Origin: Liquidambar formosana
Taxonomy: Eukaryota > Streptophyta > Magnoliopsida > Saxifragales > Altingiaceae
Length of the DNA: 64,000 bases
NCBI GenBank assembly: GCA_039720395.1
Contig: CM077826.1
Coordinates: forward strand, 15,371,962-15,435,961
Direction of reading: 5' to 3'
Below are positions 40,642 through 51,500 of this stretch, piece by piece (positions within the stretch are counted from its first letter, which is position 1; every line of letters begins with the position of its first letter). The notes under the pieces were generated by a model, which was not told the DNA's origin, made no database searches, and saw only the letters and a list, made by a program, of their open reading frames with translations. Made by a program: the position numbers and the translations under genes.

Positions 40642-42525
40642 TTAATCGCAAACCCGACGCATTCTAATGTTACATACCAATTTCTTGAATGTTAACGATG
40701 GTAAGGCCTTGGTGAATAAATCCGCAAGATTATCACTGGAACGTACTTGCTTCACATCAATTTCATGCCTCTGCTGGAGTTCATGAGTGTAGAAGAACTT
40801 TGGTGAAATGTGTTTGGTTCTATCACCTTTGATGTATCCTTCTTGAATTTGTGCAATACATGCAGTATTATCTTCATAAATTGTTGTTGGCATACTTTTA
40901 ATCAGAGGTAACCCACATGTGTCTCGGATGTGATGGACTACAGATCTTAACCATACACATTCACGACTTGCTTCATGGAACGCAAGTATCTTAGAGTGAT
41001 TAGAAGATGTAACAATTAAAGTCTGCTTTGTAGATCGCCAAGAGATCGCTGTATCGCCACATGTAAATACATATCCTGTTTGTGAGCGGGCTTTGTGAGG
41101 ATCAGAAAGGTATCCAGAATCTGCATATCCTTCTAAACATGGACCATGGGCTGATTCCTTTGAGTAAAACAAATCCCTGTCTGTAGTTCCACGAAGGTAG
41201 TGTAAAATATGTTTAATACCATTCCAGTGTCGTCGAGTTGGGGTAGAACTAAATTTTGCTAACAAGTTGACTGAAAATGCTATATCAGGCCTAGTGCATT
41301 GTGCTAAATATAACAAAGCACCTATTGCACTAAGATATGGTACTTTAGGACCAAGTAACATTTCATTATCTTATTTGGGGCGAAATGAATCTTTCTTAAT
41401 ATCAAGAGATCGAACCACCATGGGAGAACTTAGTGGATGTGCTTTATCCATATTAAAACGTTTCAATACCTTTTCGGTATAAGCTGATTAATGGATAAGA
41501 ATTCCATTTGATTTATGCTCGATCTGCAAGCCGAGATACTATTTTGTTCTCCCTAAATCCTTCATCTCAAATTCTTTTTTCAAATATTCAGCAGCTTTCA
41601 TGAGCTCTTCAGGAGTCCCAATTAAATTTATATCATCAACATAAACTGCAATGATGGCAAATCCAGATTTTGATTTCTTTATAAATACATAAGGGCATAT
41701 AGGATTGTTAACATATCATTCTTTAATTAAGTACTCATTGAGACAATTATACCACATTCTTCGAGATTGTTTTAATCTATACAAGGATCGTCTCAGTTTA
41801 ATTGAGTACATATTTCATGGTTGTGATGTATTTGCTTCAGGCAATTCAAATTATTAAGGGACCTTTATATATATATCTGCATCTAACATTCCATATAGAT
41901 ATGCAGTAACTATGTCCATAAGACGCATGTTAAGTCCTTCTGAGACTGACAGACTAATTAAATATCGAAATGTAATGGTATCCATTATAGGTGAATATGT
42001 TTCTTCATAATTAATCCTTGGTCTCTGCAGGAAACCTTGTGCTATTAAATGAGTTTTATATCTAACGATCTCATTTTTATCATTACACTTTCTTACAAAC
42101 ACCCATTTGTAACCCACGGGTTTCACATCATTGGGTGTTAGGACTACAGGTTCAAATACTTTGCGTTTTTCTAGCGAATCCAATTCTGCTTGGATTGCTT
42201 CTTTCCACTTTAACCAATTAGGTCTATTGTGACATTTGTCTATAGTGCGTAGTTCAAGATCATCATTTTCTTTTGAAATTTTAGTAGCTACTGTGAAAGA
42301 AAATATATCATTAACTAGCACTTCTGTGCGATCCCACAATTGTCTTGTACATGTATAGTTTATGGAAATTTCTTCATTTCCATGTACATATGCCTTTTTA
42401 TTGTTTTCTGTCTCTTCAGGGACATTTTCCTCTTCAGGAGTTATTATATCAGAATTTGTGGGAATATTTATTTCTTGTTCAATAGCCTCTTCTGGAGTGC
42501 TATTTTCTATATTTTGTTACCCTTT
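40642..42525 (-). pseudogene. Copia reverse transcriptase and RNase H, broken
   Basis: One reading frame from about 42525 down to 40642, interrupted by in-frame stops. RT begins WKEAIQAELDSLEKRKVFEP and includes GYKWVF, KTHLIAQGF, an ETYSPIM motif, and catalytic AVYVDDINLIGTP (about 41620-41660), so the YVDD core survives. RNase H: GALLYLAQCTRPDIAFSVNL, YADSGYLSDP, EDNTACIAQI, KHISPKFFYTHEL and an end NLADLFTKALPS. Several stops fall where Trp or Gln codons are expected (TGG to TGA, CAA to TAA). No functional protein is expected. Confidence 0.9.
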
Positions 42526-44143
42526 TATTTTCTTCTTCCGGGGAACTAAATCTTTTGAACCCAAGGGTCTACCACGCTTCAGGCGTATAGTAGATAATTC
42601 ATTTGCTGCAATAATAGTAGACTTACCAATTGGTACATTGATCTTTGCTGATGTGTTTGCAGCCGGTATATAAGAGTTAGTTATTTTCGTTGCATCTGTA
42701 AATGCATCAGGCATTTCATTAGCTATCTTCTGAAGATGAGTGATCCTCTGCACTTCAGTTTCACATTGAGCAGTACGTGGATCAAGATGGGACAAAGATG
42801 GTACATTTCAAGAAAGTTCACGTCGTTCCTCTATCAGTGGATTTCCTCCTCCTAACGACGGGAACTGTGTTTCATCAAAATTACAATTTGCAAATCTTGC
42901 TGTAAAAACATCACCTGTCAATGGTTCAAGAAATCTGATGATGGAAGGTGAATCAAACCCAATATATATTCCCAATCGACGTTGATGACCCATTTTAGTG
43001 CGTTGTGGGGTTAGAATCAGAACTTGTACAACACAACCAAAAGTTCGCAGATGAGAAATATTCGGTGGTTGACCAAGTACAAGTTGTAATGGTGATTGTT
43101 GCTGATAAGCAGTAGGGCGAATACGAACCAATACTGCAGCATGTAAGATGGCATGTCCCCAAGCAGAAATAGGTAATTTGGTCTTCATAAGTAAAGGTCG
43201 AGCAATCAGCTGAAGGCGTTTGATAAAAGTTTCTGCTAACCCATTCTGAGTATGGATATGAGCAACTGGATGTTCAATATCAATCCCAACTGACATGAAA
43301 AAGTCATCAAATGTTTGAGATGTAAATTCACCGGCATTATCTAGGCGAATCTTCTTGATCGGATGATCTGGAAATTGTGCTTGTAACCTGATTATTTGGG
43401 CAAAGAGCCTAGCAAATGCAATATTGCGAGTAGATAGCAAACAAATATGTGACCATCACGTTGAGGCATCTATCAAAACCATAAATTAGCGAAATGGTCC
43501 ACATGGTGGAGAAATAGGTCCACATATATCCCCTTGAATTCGTTCCAAAAATTTTGGAGATTCAGCAACAACTTTTGTAGATGGTCTAATAACCAATTTT
43601 CTTTGGGAGCAAGCAGGACATGGATAATCACTAGACAAGAGAATCTTCTGGCTCTTTAATGGATGTCCATGTAAATTGTTAAAGATTTGACGCATCATTG
43701 TTGATCCCGGGTGACCAAGTCGGTCATGCCAAAGCATAAAAGTTTTTGGATTAGAGAACTTTAGGAAGTTTCTCTAATACAAGCTTCTGGCCTAAAATAA
43801 TAGAAGTAATGGATAGATATTCTACATTATGTTCATATGTAGTTTCAATATGATATCCATTACGACGTATATCTTTAAAACTTAGCATATTTCTTTTGAA
43901 TCTGATTGAATATAAAGCGTCGTTAATATATAATTTTGTTCCACCAGGTAACATGATTGTGGTTCTTCCGGAGCCATCGATCAAGTTTGCAGGATCTGAT
44001 ATTGTATTGACATTAATTTCATCTAATATAATGCCTGAAAAATATCTTTTATCTCGAAGGATAGTATGCGTTGTGGCACTGTTTGCTAGACATATATCTC
44101 CACCAGTCATCTCAGAATTTAATAATTCATTATCAAGATCCAT
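42517..44143 (-). pseudogene. Copia protease and integrase, broken
   Basis: Protease piece (43751-44143) has LANSATTHTIL where the family has an active-site Asp (D-S-A/G); the catalytic Asp codon is Asn. A frameshift lies between protease and the GAG-pre-integrase/zinc segment WHDRLGHPGSTMMRQI ... CPACSQRK (43486-43737). The integrase core (42808-43485: KIRLDNAGEFTSQTF, NGLAETFIKRLQ) carries two stops near 43445-43490. A spacer to the RT (42517-42795) has further stops. Confidence 0.9.
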
Positions 44144-44261
44144 ACCTTTTCATGAAAATATATAAGTTTAAGTCTAAGGACAAATAGATAAAATATGAAA
44201 ACAAAATGCATATGAAATAACATTTTTATTGATAATAAGAAAATAGAAAAAGGTAATAACG

Positions 44262-45310
44262 TTAATTGATGTAGACATTTCCATCACCAATTAAATGGTC
44301 AATTTTTCCATTAGGCTCTTCAAAGAAGTCTGAAACATCTAAATGAGTTATATCTACGGGGTCATTGTGATCAATAAAATTCGTTTCTACTTTCTTGCCC
44401 TTCTCCTTGATTGAGGCTTGGTAAAGTTTGAGCAAATGATCAGGTGTACGACAGGTACGAGACCAATGCCTTTTCATACCACAACTAAAGCAAATATCTT
44501 CATACTGCTCAAGCCTTTTATTTTTCTCTCTTTCTTGTTTGGCCTCATTGGTGGACCACTTCTGGTGGTATGATGTGGTTTTATTGTTGCGACCACCTGA
44601 ATAATTATTATAACCACCACGTTGTGAATAATTATTTCGCCCACAACCGCGACCACGCCCACAACTATGGCCATGTTCGCGGCCTCGTCCACAACCACGA
44701 GACGATGTTGCATTCACTTCAGGGAATGCTGCAGAACCGGTTGGACAGGATTGGTGATTTTTCAGTAAAAGCTCGTTGTTTTGTTCAGCAACAAGAAGAC
44801 ATGATATCAATTCAGAATATTTTGAAAATCTACGCTCTCGATATTGCTGCTGCAGGAGCACATTCGAGGCGTGAAATGTAGAATAGGTTTTTTCTAACAT
44901 GTCTTCTTCTGTTACTTTTTCTCCACACAATTTAATTGGGAGCTAATTTTGAATAGTGTTGAGTTATACTCAGCAATTGTTTTGAAATCTTGCAACTTCA
45001 GGTGCATCCAATTATAACGAGCTTTTGGAAGAATGACAGTTTTCTGGTAGTCATATCTATCTTTCAAGTCATTCCATAGGGCAAGAGGGTCCTTTACCGT
45101 GAGATATTATGTTTTTAACCCCTCATCAAGGTGATGGCGAAGAAAAATCAATGCCTTGGCGCGATCCTGCAGGGACGCTTGATTTACTTGTTGAATTGTA
45201 TTACCCAAATTCATTGTAGTAAGATGGATTTCAGCATCAAGAATTCAAGACAAATAATTATTTCCCGAAATATCAAGGGCAGCAAACTCAAGTTTTGTAA
45301 GGTTTGACAT
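44262..45310 (-). pseudogene. Copia gag, broken
   Basis: Starts MSNLTKLEFAALDISGNNY, the typical Copia gag opening. Two nonsense codons (the first where LSWILDAE is expected) and a one-base deletion near 44935 separate it from the C-terminal part, which has an RG/GR-rich basic stretch and a CCHC zinc knuckle CFSCGMKRHWSRTC. Retained domains identify it clearly, but no complete protein is encoded. Confidence 0.9.
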
Positions 45311-46128
45311 TGTCGGAGTGCTATAATTATATGTCAAAATAAAATAATATTTTGTTAATATATAAATAAATCAAAACATATAAGGAAGCACGTAAATTTT
45401 ATAAATGGTAAATTCCTTATGATTTATCATGAGATCATTAGTGAAATATGAAATATGTATATTTCAATACAAAGGGGTACAAAACATATTTAATTGAAAG
45501 TCATTTGGATCATAAATTAACATACTACATTGAATTGGCATAAATATACACATAAAAGAACGACAAGAAAACAATTCGATTAAATTGAGACATTATTTAA
45601 AATTTGTGTAAAAATTTAGGTTTTCAAATTTGTCTCTTGCTTTAAGAAGAGAATAAATGAATAATAACTTTTTCTTATAGAAAACTTCAGGTTTTCAGAT
45701 CTTTCTCTTGCTTCAGGAAGAGGAAAAGAAGATGAATCGTTACCCTTTTTTCTTTTTAATTATAAAACTTCAGGTTTTATTTTTAAATCTTCTCTTGCTT
45801 CAGAAAGAGAAGATGGACATTCCTCCATTCGAGATATAGAATTTAGATTGAAAAATTAACAATAAGTAAAACTTATAACATAGCAATAAATATTAATGCA
45901 ATTATAATATTTACGTTGGATTAGTAACATGGATGCAAAAACCAACCTTGTTAAATAAAATTTATCACTATGAAATTAGCATACTAATAGTAATCAAAAT
46001 AAATGATTTACTAAAAAAAACATGATAAGTATAGAAGATGAATATATATGTATGTAACTCATCGCAACCAAATTGGTTAAGAAAGGAAATGGCAATAGTA
46101 TGATATTGCTCACAAAATCCTTGAGTAA

Positions 46129-46143
46129 TTCGTGCTGATAACG
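46129..46143 (-). other. Primer-binding site of the Copia element (half-tRNA-Ile type)
   Basis: Directly next to the 5' LTR, with no spacer. On the minus strand it reads CGTTATCAGCACGAA. Its complement, TCGTGCTGATAACG, equals nucleotides 27-40 of plant tRNA-Ile(AAU) as I know it, with G at the wobble position that is A in the gene and inosine in the mature tRNA. Internal (anticodon-half) priming is known for Drosophila copia and yeast Ty5 with tRNA-iMet. The tRNA sequence is from memory. Confidence 0.65.
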
Positions 46144-46361
46144 TGTTGTGAAATTGAGGAGAAATAAGAACTAAACAATAAAATAGTTTGAAAATTGATT
46201 TTGCTATCGGATGTCTTATTCACTTAATCTGAGCCTTTCTTATATAGGCTTAAGATTCATAATGACAATTGTAAAACCGTAAAGGTTACAATTCATGCCA
46301 ATTCAATATGAGAGAATTAATAAAGTGGTGGCATCCACCTTTAACTCTAGCATTTGTAATA
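46144..46361 (-). repeat. 5' LTR of the Copia element
   Basis: 218 bp. It ends TGTAATA on the plus strand instead of TGCAACA, so its outer terminus carries two C-to-T (plus strand) changes. Five differences from the other LTR in total. Confidence 0.95.
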
Positions 46362-46366
46362 GTTTT

Positions 46367-47243
46367 GGATATATATAATTTGTTTTTTGAAGGATATTTT
46401 GGATATTTACCCTAATATGAATTGTGTCTCCAACCATTCATGGCTAACATAATGGTTAGAGTCAACCTATTCGGATCATTATAATTTATTTTTTTTCATA
46501 TACGAATATATATTTTAAAACTTTGAAAATATCTTGACAAGCGAATATATATTCTTATTATAATGAGTTTGTATAGAGCTACACATATCTGAAAACTTTT
46601 TACTTTTAAAGTAATCAAATATCTTTTTGTACGAAATGTAGACTGGGGTTTCCAAAATTTTCTTTAACAAATGTGTTACCCTATTGGTGCTCTATTTGGA
46701 AATATTAATTGGCCTTTTTATTATTTGTAAAAATCTTATCTTTATTGAGAAAAATTAATCGTCTTTTGGACACGTAGGCTAGTGATGAGACAGGCTTTTG
46801 CCTAGAAGGGAATTTTTTTTTTTTTTTTTTTTTTTTTTGGTGGGGTGGTGCAACATTAGACAGAATGTTAATGGAAATAAAAAGACCATAAATCAAGAGC
46901 CCCGAACTTGGAATAGTGCAAAATTCACCCTTTTGATTGGATCCTCAAGATCCATCACATTCCCATGGATTTTTAATTTTTGCCCCAAAATCCATCACTT
47001 AGGCAGTCAGAATAGCAAATTTTTCTGTTTTAGGACAGTTTCAATTTAGTGATATCTTTTAATATGAATGTAGAATCGCTCCTTGTCCATTTTGCCATCA
47101 TTCCAGGCTTAATTATTATTATTATTTTATATATGGTTGCTGTAGTCAATTTAATCTTTGCCATTTTTGGAATTTTTCCTTTTTCTTTTTTCCTTTTTCT
47201 ATTATTTCGTGTTTTGCAAATATTAGGATTAGTGCCCTATAAA
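46367..47243. other. Intergenic between Copia and hAT elements
   Basis: AT-rich, with a T run at 46809-46838 and an ATT repeat near 47113-47127. The missing 3' exons of polygalacturonase copy I are not found here. Confidence 0.6.
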
Positions 47244-48052
47244 TAAGGCTGCAAATGAGCTGAGCCGCTCATTAACAACTCGTGTGAAAGCTTGTTAAGG
47301 GCTCGGCTCGGCTCGAGCTCGATCAATTAATAAACAAGCCAAGCTCAAGCTTGAATTCTAAACTCGTTTAGTAAACAAGCCGAGCTTGAGCATACCAAAG
47401 CTCGGCTCGTTTAGGCTCGTGAACAAGCTCGTTAAGAGTTCGATGAGAAGCTTGTTTAGGGGCTCGATAAGAAGCTCATTAGTGAGCTCATTTAAGGGTT
47501 CATGAGTGGGGGCATAATTATCCCATTGTATATTTTGGTGTGAAAGAGATACTCATTCCCTAGTATGCTAGTAGTAGATGCTTGATGCTTTTACTTATCT
47601 TAGTAGAGTTTTGGCGTGAAAGAGATATTTCTTTTGCTGAATCTAATGGAAGTGTAATGGCATGATAACTAGTTTTGAAGCATACATGAGTGTTATAATG
47701 TGCTCCAAACCTCCAATCCTTCAATCAATAACTTTAGTTTTTTAAGTTTATTGCAATTCTTTATTTAATAGTACTAAAAATAGTTATGGCCTTTTGGAGT
47801 TTTGATTTTGGGTTCTTTATGGTTCATACTTGGATGATGTTTCTTATTGTTGATTTCTTAGTTTATGCTTGGGATGGTGATTCTAAACCATTTATCCCAA
47901 AAAAAAAAAGCTCGAAATTTAGGCCCAAGCTTGAAATTTAGGTTCGTTAAAAAGCTCGGCTCGTTTATTAATGAACAAGCTTTTTAACGAACCAAGCCGA
48001 GCACTCCAAAGCTTGGCTCGGCTCGGCTCAGCTCGGCTCGTTTGCAGCCCTA
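47244..48052. mobile_element. hAT-type MITE rich in GCTCGGCTCG repeats
   Basis: Terminal inverted repeats TAAGGCTGCAAATGAG and (inverted) TAGGGCTGCAAACGAG, 14 of 16 matching, inside a perfect 8-bp target duplication CCTATAAA (47236-47243 and 48053-48060). Subterminal regions contain many AGCTCGGCTCG / AACAAGCT motifs in both orientations, likely transposase-binding-type repeats. No transposase frame. 809 bp. Confidence 0.88.
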
Positions 48053-48552
48053 CCTATAAATAATGATGTAAGTTAGAGAGAGAAAGTTGAATATTAATAA
48101 AGATTCAAAGTTCTTCAAGGCTTTCTCTGAGTGGATTCTAGGCTATCAATCGGGTTGGAGGTTTTCCCTTATTCCTTTGTCTTTGTGTATGTTCTTGCTA
48201 CATCAAGGAGCAGAAAAAACTAAAGATCTTGAATTCGATTTTCACTCTCTCATAAGGTTAGTCACTATTCAAATTTATCTTGAGCATTAATTAACGTGAA
48301 ATAAGCAGTGATTATATGATTTTTAAACCAATCCACATTTTGATTATCATTACGAATTGAAAGTTAGACAAGTAAAAATGAGAATAATAATTAAAGTTCT
48401 TTCTTTACAAATTACAAGGCTACTAATTCTTTTCTTTTCTTTTTATTTTTTATATTTTTTAAAGGCCATTTTTTCCCCTTGTTGGTTGATCTGCATTTCA
48501 CGTGAGAAAGTTGCTAAAACTGTTCCCCATCTCTTCCATTATCCAATACCCA

Positions 48553-51500
48553 ATGGTAAGAAGTCTTTACCTATGCATATCTATCAAGGGAACGTTTGTG
48601 CATGCTCGCATCCAATGAGAATTGAATTTTTTTTTTTTTTTTCAATTTTTTCAATGCGCAGGATGCATTTCCCATTTTCCCTATTTTAGGCCTGGTTTTA
48701 GCAATGTCGATCCACATTGATGCCACTGTGGGTCCAAACATATTCAATATTTTGGACTATGGAGCTGCTGGTGATGGCAACACAGATGATACTTTGGTAA
48801 AACTCATATTCCATGGATTGATGAGATTTTGTTGATTGAGTTTTCTCAAAAATCCAAGTATATGTATTTACTCATCTATAGATTTTTAATACTTCTACAT
48901 GTATCTTATGTCTTAGGCACTCATAAAGATGTGGAATGACACATGCAACGCAAAGAAAGGCAGTCCTACCATGATTATTCCAAAAGGAAAGACATTTAGA
49001 GTGCATTCCATAACCTTTTCTGGCCCTTGCAATTCCAAGATCATCAATGTTCAGGTAAGGGAAAAAGGGAAAAAAAAATTAATGACTTTATGATCTATAT
49101 GGCACATCACATCTCTCTTTAGATTAATTTGAGTAGTGTCCTGCACTGATAGCTCAATTGAAAAACTTTCCAGGTATAATATCTTGAGGTCTTGGTTCGA
49201 GAAGTTACAAGAATCTAGAGTTTATCCCATCTAACAAATAGTCAATGTGGTGTAGTGGAGGTCTATGATAGTCAATAATGTAGCACATACAGTCTCTTCT
49301 TTTTTCGTTTTTTTTTTTCTATTTTTTCCTATGGTCGATTATATGCAGCACATATGTCATACAGGTAGTAAAGGAAGTGCATTAATACGTCAACATGTCA
49401 CTTATTTAATTTCATATTTCTAGTACTATCGTCCTTCGATTAGACATTGGGTGGATTTTTGCCATAAGTGCCCATTTCTTTAATTTTTTTTGAAAAAAAA
49501 AAATATATATGTAGGAGTTGTACTTTTAATTGCAACTTTTTTTTGGCTTTAGTAATGCTTTTGTCTTGCATCCCTCTGAAGTGACTTTATTTCTCCTCTT
49601 TTTCTTCCCATCTCTTATAGATATTGGGAGCGATCGTAGCGCCAAACAGCCCTAATGAATGGAAGCAAGCTGATCAGTCGCGATGGCTAGCATTTTCAGG
49701 CGTAATCGGACTCAATATAGCAGGTCCTGGCTTGATTGATGGCCGCGGCGAGAACTGGTGGTATCTCTCTTGCAAACAAAATCCTAAGCAGGTTGTTAAT
49801 TTGATGCCAATAATCAACCCTTATTTATTCACTTATATAAGCACCACTTTGGATCTCAATTGTTGCTTTTGGTATTTTCATTTCCCTAAAGTTTTTGCTC
49901 ATAATCCTTATTTACCCTTTAATTTTTTTCTACAGGGATGCATCAAACTGGCGCCTACTGTGAGTATTGTGCTTTTATTTATTTACTCAAAGTGAAATTA
50001 CGTTAATTAAGTAGTTGGAGTTTAAGCCTCCCAAATGAAAAAGCATCTCTCAACTTCAAGGGGCAGCTCAGTTGGTAAGAGATCACGTTTCACGAAGCGG
50101 AAGTCTTAAGTTCAACTCTTTCTAAATCCTTTGGAGCCTATAAGCTTTAAACTCACCTGATTTATATAAGTTTGTGGGGTTTTATACGCTCATGGTTTAC
50201 CCTAATGGCATGTTTATTTGGTTGGAATAGAATAGATGGAATAGAATCTCATTCCAATTCATTCCAAACAACATGTTTGGATGAGGCCAGTAATTAAATG
50301 GGAATGGAATCAAATAGTAGTAATGAATTATAATGATATCCATTCCGCAATATTTATTTCAATTTCATTTTATTCCAAACTATTTTGAACATGAAATCAG
50401 ATTCCATTCCCACTCATTCTATTCCAATCAAACAAATGTGACCAAAGGGTTTTATCATTACTAAAATAAATAAAAAAAGCATTTAGTTTGGTGTTCTTGG
50501 GCACCCAAAAATGAAAAATTAATAACAATATCTAACTTCTAAAAATATAAATAAATTTTAGTACAGATATATGAAGTTCCCTACCATATGTATGCAGGTA
50601 CTCAGTTTCATTAGGTGTGAGCAAGTTACCATGAGCTCCATTCAAGTCATGAATAGCCCCCAAGAACATATCACTGTATTCGGGTCTAAGGGAGTGGACT
50701 TCGGATCATTGACCATAAATGCTCCTGCATCCAGCCCTAACACTGATGGTATTCACATTCAATCGTCCACTTTTGTGTCCATCCACGGCTCCGACATTGG
50801 CTCCGGTAGATGATAACTCTCCACCTTTTTTCTTCCCCATTTTTTTTAAAATTTTTAATTAGGGTCGGCTATTGCCACCACAAAAATTCTTCATTACGTC
50901 TTATTTATTTTTAACTTTTCAATATTTTATAAAAAAAATAAGAAAGTTTTCATGAAAACTGGCTATCCATTAGAAAGCATTAATTTGAACATTTAATGTG
51001 TATCTCATTTTTTATGCCCTACTTGGTATGGAGGGAATTTAAAATGGAAAAAATTCAATTAAGTCTTTTATTCTTCTTATGACTTTTTTAATAAATCCAA
51101 TTCTCTTGAAATTTCACTCTTTTGGACCGAATTTGAGTACATATATCAGAATCCTATCAAATCCCTTTTAACTCATTTCCCAATGTAAATCCTTCTATTC
51201 CAAATACTAGAATTCAAAATAACAAATAAATTCCTTTTCATTCTCTCCAAATCCCTCTAAATGCCAGATTAATGTATGTGTTGCAATTCTAAATTTCTAA
51301 AGTGATGGCTTGATATATGTTTCTCAATGATAATTAATTACAGGTGATGATTGTGTCTCCATTGGAGATCACACGTCCAATATTAACATTACCGATGTCA
51401 ATTGTGGACCCGGTCACGGTGTAAGGTAAGCTAATTTTGTTTCAACGTGCAATTTAAGGGTAAAAATGCCTCAAATTATACCAACCTGAGTACATTGATT

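Larger units (their letters stand above)
40157..46361 (-). mobile_element. Ty1/Copia LTR retrotransposon, full-length but defective
   Basis: Element of 6205 bp read on the minus strand, bounded by the 5-bp target duplication GTTTT (40152-40156 and 46362-46366). The two 218-bp LTRs differ at only five sites (about 2.3 percent), all transitions, so insertion is recent. Domain order on the minus strand is gag with zinc knuckle, protease, GAG-pre-integrase and zinc finger, integrase core, reverse transcriptase (YVDD intact), RNase H; that order (integrase before RT) defines Copia. All coding parts carry stops and some frameshifts. It lies within intron 8 of polygalacturonase relic copy I. Confidence 0.95.

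Noticed and set aside
44474..44713. Alternative minus-strand frame in Copia gag
   Set aside because: It is an out-of-frame reading of the RG-rich and zinc-knuckle region; the gag frame at 44262-44930 has the CCHC motif.
50060..50140. tRNA gene
   Set aside because: Box A and box B-like motifs exist, but no acceptor stem or clean cloverleaf can be formed, so it is listed only as a SINE-like repeat.
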